Source: Combretum micranthum
Lineage: Eukaryota > Streptophyta > Magnoliopsida > Myrtales > Combretaceae
Length of the DNA stretch: 64,000 nt
Reading direction: 5' to 3'
NCBI GenBank assembly: GCA_024138025.1
Contig: JAMXBD010001032.1
Span: forward strand, 186,001-250,000
Shown: positions 61,367 to 64,000 of the stretch, piece by piece
How the letters are laid out: each line of letters starts with the position of its first letter
Numbering within the stretch: position 1 is the stretch's first letter
Program-made: the position numbers and the translations under genes
The notes under the pieces: model-generated
Database searches by the model: none
Told to the model about the DNA's origin: nothing
Seen by the model: the letters and a program-made list of their open reading frames with translations, nothing else

Positions 61367-61376
61367 TCTATATAAA
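61367..61376 (+). promoter_or_regulatory. Candidate pararetroviral promoter TATA box
   Basis: TCTATATAAA followed by CCAGCC lies between the end of the viral coding remnant and the primer site. This is where the full-length transcript promoter of caulimovirids sits. The following leader (61380-61900) is C/T/A-rich with short ATG frames, as expected of a viral leader. A TGATGTAGAGGCAT segment just upstream is a possible activator site. Inference from position and motif. Confidence 0.5.
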
Positions 61377-61715
61377 CCAGCCTCATGTGGCATTTGAAGG
61401 CATGAAAAAATCCTCAGAGCCTACACATAACACTAAAACACTCTCAAACACTCTCCTACTATCATTCTCTAAACACTATCTCACTTTCCTTAGACACTCC
61501 TTTAGGAACTTTGCAGTCAAGCTTTTGCAATCACCATAAAGTCTTGTTAGGTTTGTTGTAAGTTCTTTAAACTCTCTTATTTCTTGACTTGTTTGGGGTT
61601 CTAGCAAAAAGGAGTGGAATTATTCCCTTATGAATGATAATTTTTAATCATTTCATACTCTAATATGACAAAATCATACCATTATTGGGACTTACTTGGG
61701 TTAAGTCACTTAGAA

Positions 61716-61752
61716 TCTTCAACCTTCAACCTACAACCTACAACCTACGACT
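61716..61752 (+). repeat. Short ACCT(T/A)CA repeat
   Basis: About four to five copies of a 7-base unit CAACCT(T/A) in the presumed viral leader. A minor tandem array. Confidence 0.75.
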
Positions 61753-61917
61753 TTTATACATAACCTATCACACCTACAACTTTTTAAACAAAATCTACAA
61801 CTTTATGCAAAATTCAACGGTATATCTTACATCATTCTTATAAAGTGACTTGATCTAAGTCCAATATTTCTTCTTTCCTTTTTATCTCACCTGCTCCGAG
61901 ATCCTCTCCATATATCT

Positions 61918-61929
61918 TGATATCAGAGC
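61918..61929 (+). promoter_or_regulatory. tRNA-Met-like primer site of the pararetrovirus
   Basis: TGATATCAGAGC differs at one base from the tRNA-Met primer site TGGTATCAGAGC used by caulimovirids (and by the copia element at 23116). About 540 bases after the TATA candidate, it marks the origin of the circular viral genome, so the integrated copy is permuted or ends near here. Confidence 0.6.
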
Positions 61930-62278
61930 TAAACCAAGTTTCATAATCTTTTGATAAGGCTTAGGATTCATAATCATTTAGAACTTTCCTTAACATTATA
62001 TTTGATTAATAGGAATAGAATTGATATTCTGGATTTATTATCGTAGAATAGCTATGTTATTGTTTGGTTTATAACAAGTTTTATATAAAAAAGATTTATT
62101 TTATAAGAGAAATGAATTTTTTATTAAAAATATCTTTTTCCTCTAAAGACATTTATATTCATAAAATAAATAAATTGCTATTTATTCCTATTCTTATTTT
62201 GTTCGATTAAACCAAATGCCTATGCAGTACTTTATCATACACAAGATTATTTCGCAGGGGGTGAAAAGTGCAAAAGCA
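61930..62278. other. Unassigned AT-rich spacer
   Basis: No gene or repeat recognised. It may hold the virus-host junction, but there is no diagnostic sequence. Confidence 0.35.
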
Positions 62279-62287
62279 AATGGATTA

Positions 62288-62680
62288 AGGGTTAATTAAA
62301 AAAACATGACACGTGTTTTGATCACTTTATAAATACATGACCTATGTCACCTTTTATGATAATTAGGTAACTGAGTTTCATACAAAAGTATCAATATTAT
62401 TTAATTATTTTAGAATGATACGTGTCAATATTTTATTGGTTATAAAAATTAATTATATATTTTTTTAATTTTTTAATTTTCTAAATATTAATTTTTAATA
62501 TTTTAATTATTTAATTTTATTTAATATTATTTTTTATTATATTAATTTTTTTAGACTAATAAAGCTCTAACACATTCCCTATAATAATAATTAAAAAAAT
62601 TTAGGTGATTTAATTATAAAAAAATGCATATCATATATTTATAAACGATTTAATATACTGTCATATTTTTGTAATTAATC
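62288..62680. mobile_element. Mutator-type MITE
   Basis: A 393-bp noncoding element with a perfect 9-bp target duplication AATGGATTA (62279-62287 and 62681-62689), the hallmark of Mutator-like elements. Ends: AGGGTTAATTAAAAAAACAT and, complemented, GATTAATTACAAAAATATGA (19 of 22 aligned positions match over GGTTAATTA...ATGACA). The interior is over 80% A+T. It sits within about 100 bases of the probable 5' end of the host gene. Confidence 0.9.
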
Positions 62681-62689
62681 AATGGATTA

Positions 62690-63344
62690 ATTAATTAATC
62701 TTCGGCACGGCAGGTAAGAGAAATATAACCGCGCTTGAGGAAATCAGAGAAGGAAAACCAAAAGCCAACACACAGAACAAAACCTTGCCAAATAACCTCT
62801 AAACTCACATCACCAAAACATTAGATCTAAGACAACTAATCTTTTGAACATATGAATTTTCATTTTTCATTATTCCACCAAGAAGTACAAACATAAATAA
62901 ATCGTTGAAAGCGATTGATCTATTTCTTATGAAATTGACGCAACAACAAAAATTTCTCAGATCCAACCATTCCTAGGTTTGCATTTCACGTCTCCTTTTT
63001 GCCTTTACTCTAATTTCTAGGGTTTCGAATCAGTTGTTCATTTTTCATATGTGCTATCTAGCTGTTTTTCTGCCCCTTCATATCTCTAATTTCTCATTTT
63101 TGGAACCTGGATCACGTTGTTATTGGCAGCTGTTGTTTGGTTCGCTCACAAGGATTTTGATCAGCCATCCTATTTGTTTCTTATCGACACATGTGCACTC
63201 AACTGTAGGATTTTTAATTAGGGATCCGTGTGATTGTAATTTGTTTGGAATTTTTACTTGATCAGGAGAGAGGATTTAATGGTGAATAAGGTGTGGTGGT
63301 GATCTGACTGATTCCTCGTGGGGTCGAAACACGGTATCGGTCGG
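62690..63344 (+). promoter_or_regulatory. Promoter-proximal region and 5' UTR with probable intron
   Basis: From about 62705 the composition changes to leader-like DNA (GAAGGAAAACCAAAAGCC, then CT-rich stretches and TCTAGGGTTTCG). A likely 5' UTR intron runs from a GT near 62978 (CTAG|GTTTGC) to the acceptor CTTGATCAG at 63265. A short upstream ORF follows in the second leader exon. No convincing TATA box is seen. The intron in the leader suggests a broadly expressed gene, which is inference only. Confidence 0.5.
63279..63302 (+). other. Upstream ORF, 7 codons
   Basis: ATG to TGA encoding MVNKVWW, 42 bases before the main start, in the leader exon after the probable 5' UTR intron. It could lower translation of the main frame. 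Short and possibly incidental. Confidence 0.45.
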
Positions 63345-64000
63345 ATGGATAAGAGTAAGAACCGGAGTGATCTTCTCGCCGCTGGCCGAAAAAAGGTCTG
63401 TATATTGTTATTTAAGTGGAATGCTAGTGTTACTGAGGTTCATCGTGGTTCAAAATATTTTAAATGATTCTTGATAAAAGTTCTGTTTATTTTATGAGGA
63501 AACTACAAAATTAGTTTTGGTTTTGCAGTGTTTCCTATTGTCGATGTTTTTTAGTATTTGTGTTTTCGTTAAATTACTCTTAGGTGAGGAGTGAGATTGC
63601 CAGCTTATTGTTGTTACTTTATGTGCTTTTTATCAGCTTCAACAGTTTCGTCAAAAGAAGGATGGCAAGGGCAGCTCTAGCCATGGGAAATCCTCAAAAA
63701 TGCACAATAAGTCTGAGCAACCTGAGGCAGATATTGATTCTAAAGCCGTTGCTTCTCAGTCTTCAGCATCGGTGAATGCTGTGGAAGTTGAGGCTGGTCA
63801 GCCACGACCTGATTCTGCTGTGGACTCTGAAGTGCTAACATTGCCAAATGAATCCGAAGATCAAGTAGCTTCTACAGCTGCCACAGTTGCTCCAGATTCA
63901 GTTTCATTTTCTTTAGGAGAAGGCGAATCAAGTGCAGTGGCTGAGTTGCCTGCAATTGATCATGAATTAGCTGCAGTTGCTAAGCCACCAGCAATAGATG
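63345..64000 (+). CDS. N-terminus of a plant coiled-coil-type protein (partial)
   Basis: Exon 1 (63345-63395) encodes MDKSKNRSDLLAAGRKK and ends at donor AAG|GTCTGT. The intron is 63396-63636 with acceptor TTTTTATCAG. Exon 2 begins at 63637 with LQQFRQKKDGKGSSSHGK and stays open to the window end (phase 0). The conserved LLAAGRKKLQQFRQKK start is one I recall from a family of very long plant proteins annotated as spindle/centromere-associated, TPR- or myosin-like coiled-coil proteins; the coiled coils would lie beyond the window. The visible part is basic, then acidic and Ser/Ala-rich, likely disordered. It is the only apparently undamaged gene here. Start chosen as the first ATG in frame with the conserved motif. 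Function unproven. Confidence 0.85.

Noticed and set aside
1..64000. CRISPR arrays, bacterial operons, tRNA or rRNA genes
   Set aside because: No regularly spaced palindromic repeats, no Shine-Dalgarno-led gene clusters, and no cloverleaf or rRNA sequence recognised on reading through. A covariance-model scan would be the decisive test.

Overview
The window looks like AT-rich nuclear DNA from a flowering plant, most likely a dicot. The basis is plant-type LTR retrotransposons (SIRE/Maximus-like Ty1-copia, Athila-like Ty3-gypsy), MITEs, an endogenous caulimovirid, a plant mobile domain pseudogene and spliced GT-AG genes. I see no bacterial operon, CRISPR array, rRNA or tRNA gene. The only apparently intact host gene is the 5' end of one at the right edge (63345 onward). 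Almost everything else is decayed, layered mobile DNA.

Layout, left: 1-510 ends in a GC-rich hAT-type terminus. 841-1806 is a minus-strand fragment of a SIRE-like LTR whose fuller copy is the solo LTR at 17134-18987. 2059-7888 is a degraded Ty3-gypsy gag-protease region on the plus strand, split by a 3.6 kb solo LTR (3348-6968, target duplication AAGTG). 8555-8948 is a MITE-like inverted-repeat element. 9240-10883 is an antisense plant mobile domain (PMD) pseudogene, possibly an extra antisense ORF of the same retroelement. 12948-13650 is a minus-strand pseudogene fragment of a CWF19-like protein 2 gene. 14700-21410 holds foldback DNA, the solo LTR, a minisatellite of about 38 bp and a 1.5 kb LTR-like element.

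Layout, centre: 21416-32432 is a complete SIRE-like copia element of 11.0 kb (LTRs, PBS, gag, pol, env-like region, PPT, duplication AAACC). It has many stops and frameshifts, and a 231-bp Harbinger-type MITE sits in its 3' LTR. 32438-52002 is an Athila-like gypsy element on the minus strand: 5' LTR at 50426-52002, gag, protease, RT, RNase H, split integrase, split ATHILA ORF-1/env-like gene and a 3' UTR with a PPT-like tract. It is broken by two more giant solo LTRs of the 3348 family (33045-37411 and 42414-45813, each with a perfect 5-bp duplication) and by a copia-type LTR (37679-39129). The SIRE element probably landed in its 3' flank, so nesting reaches three levels.

Layout, right: about 53900-61930 is a decayed endogenous pararetrovirus (Caulimoviridae) on the plus strand. 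It has capsid-like, zinc-finger, protease, RT and RNase H remnants, a distal region, a TATA-type promoter and a tRNA-Met-like primer site. It is interrupted at about 55825-57390 by an inverted copy of the 19560 LTR-like element. 62288-62680 is a Mutator-type MITE with a perfect 9-bp duplication, directly upstream of the coiled-coil-type host gene.

The retroelement and viral proteins no longer form working units: nearly every reading frame has lesions and two viral active-site motifs are altered. The window's main value is as a record of successive insertions with exact junctions. I did not find a convincing new molecular system. The most unusual items are the three giant solo LTRs lodged in other retrotransposons, the gag-protease plus antisense PMD arrangement, the virus interrupted by an LTR-like element, and the inverted repeat straddling the SIRE polypurine tract and 3' LTR.
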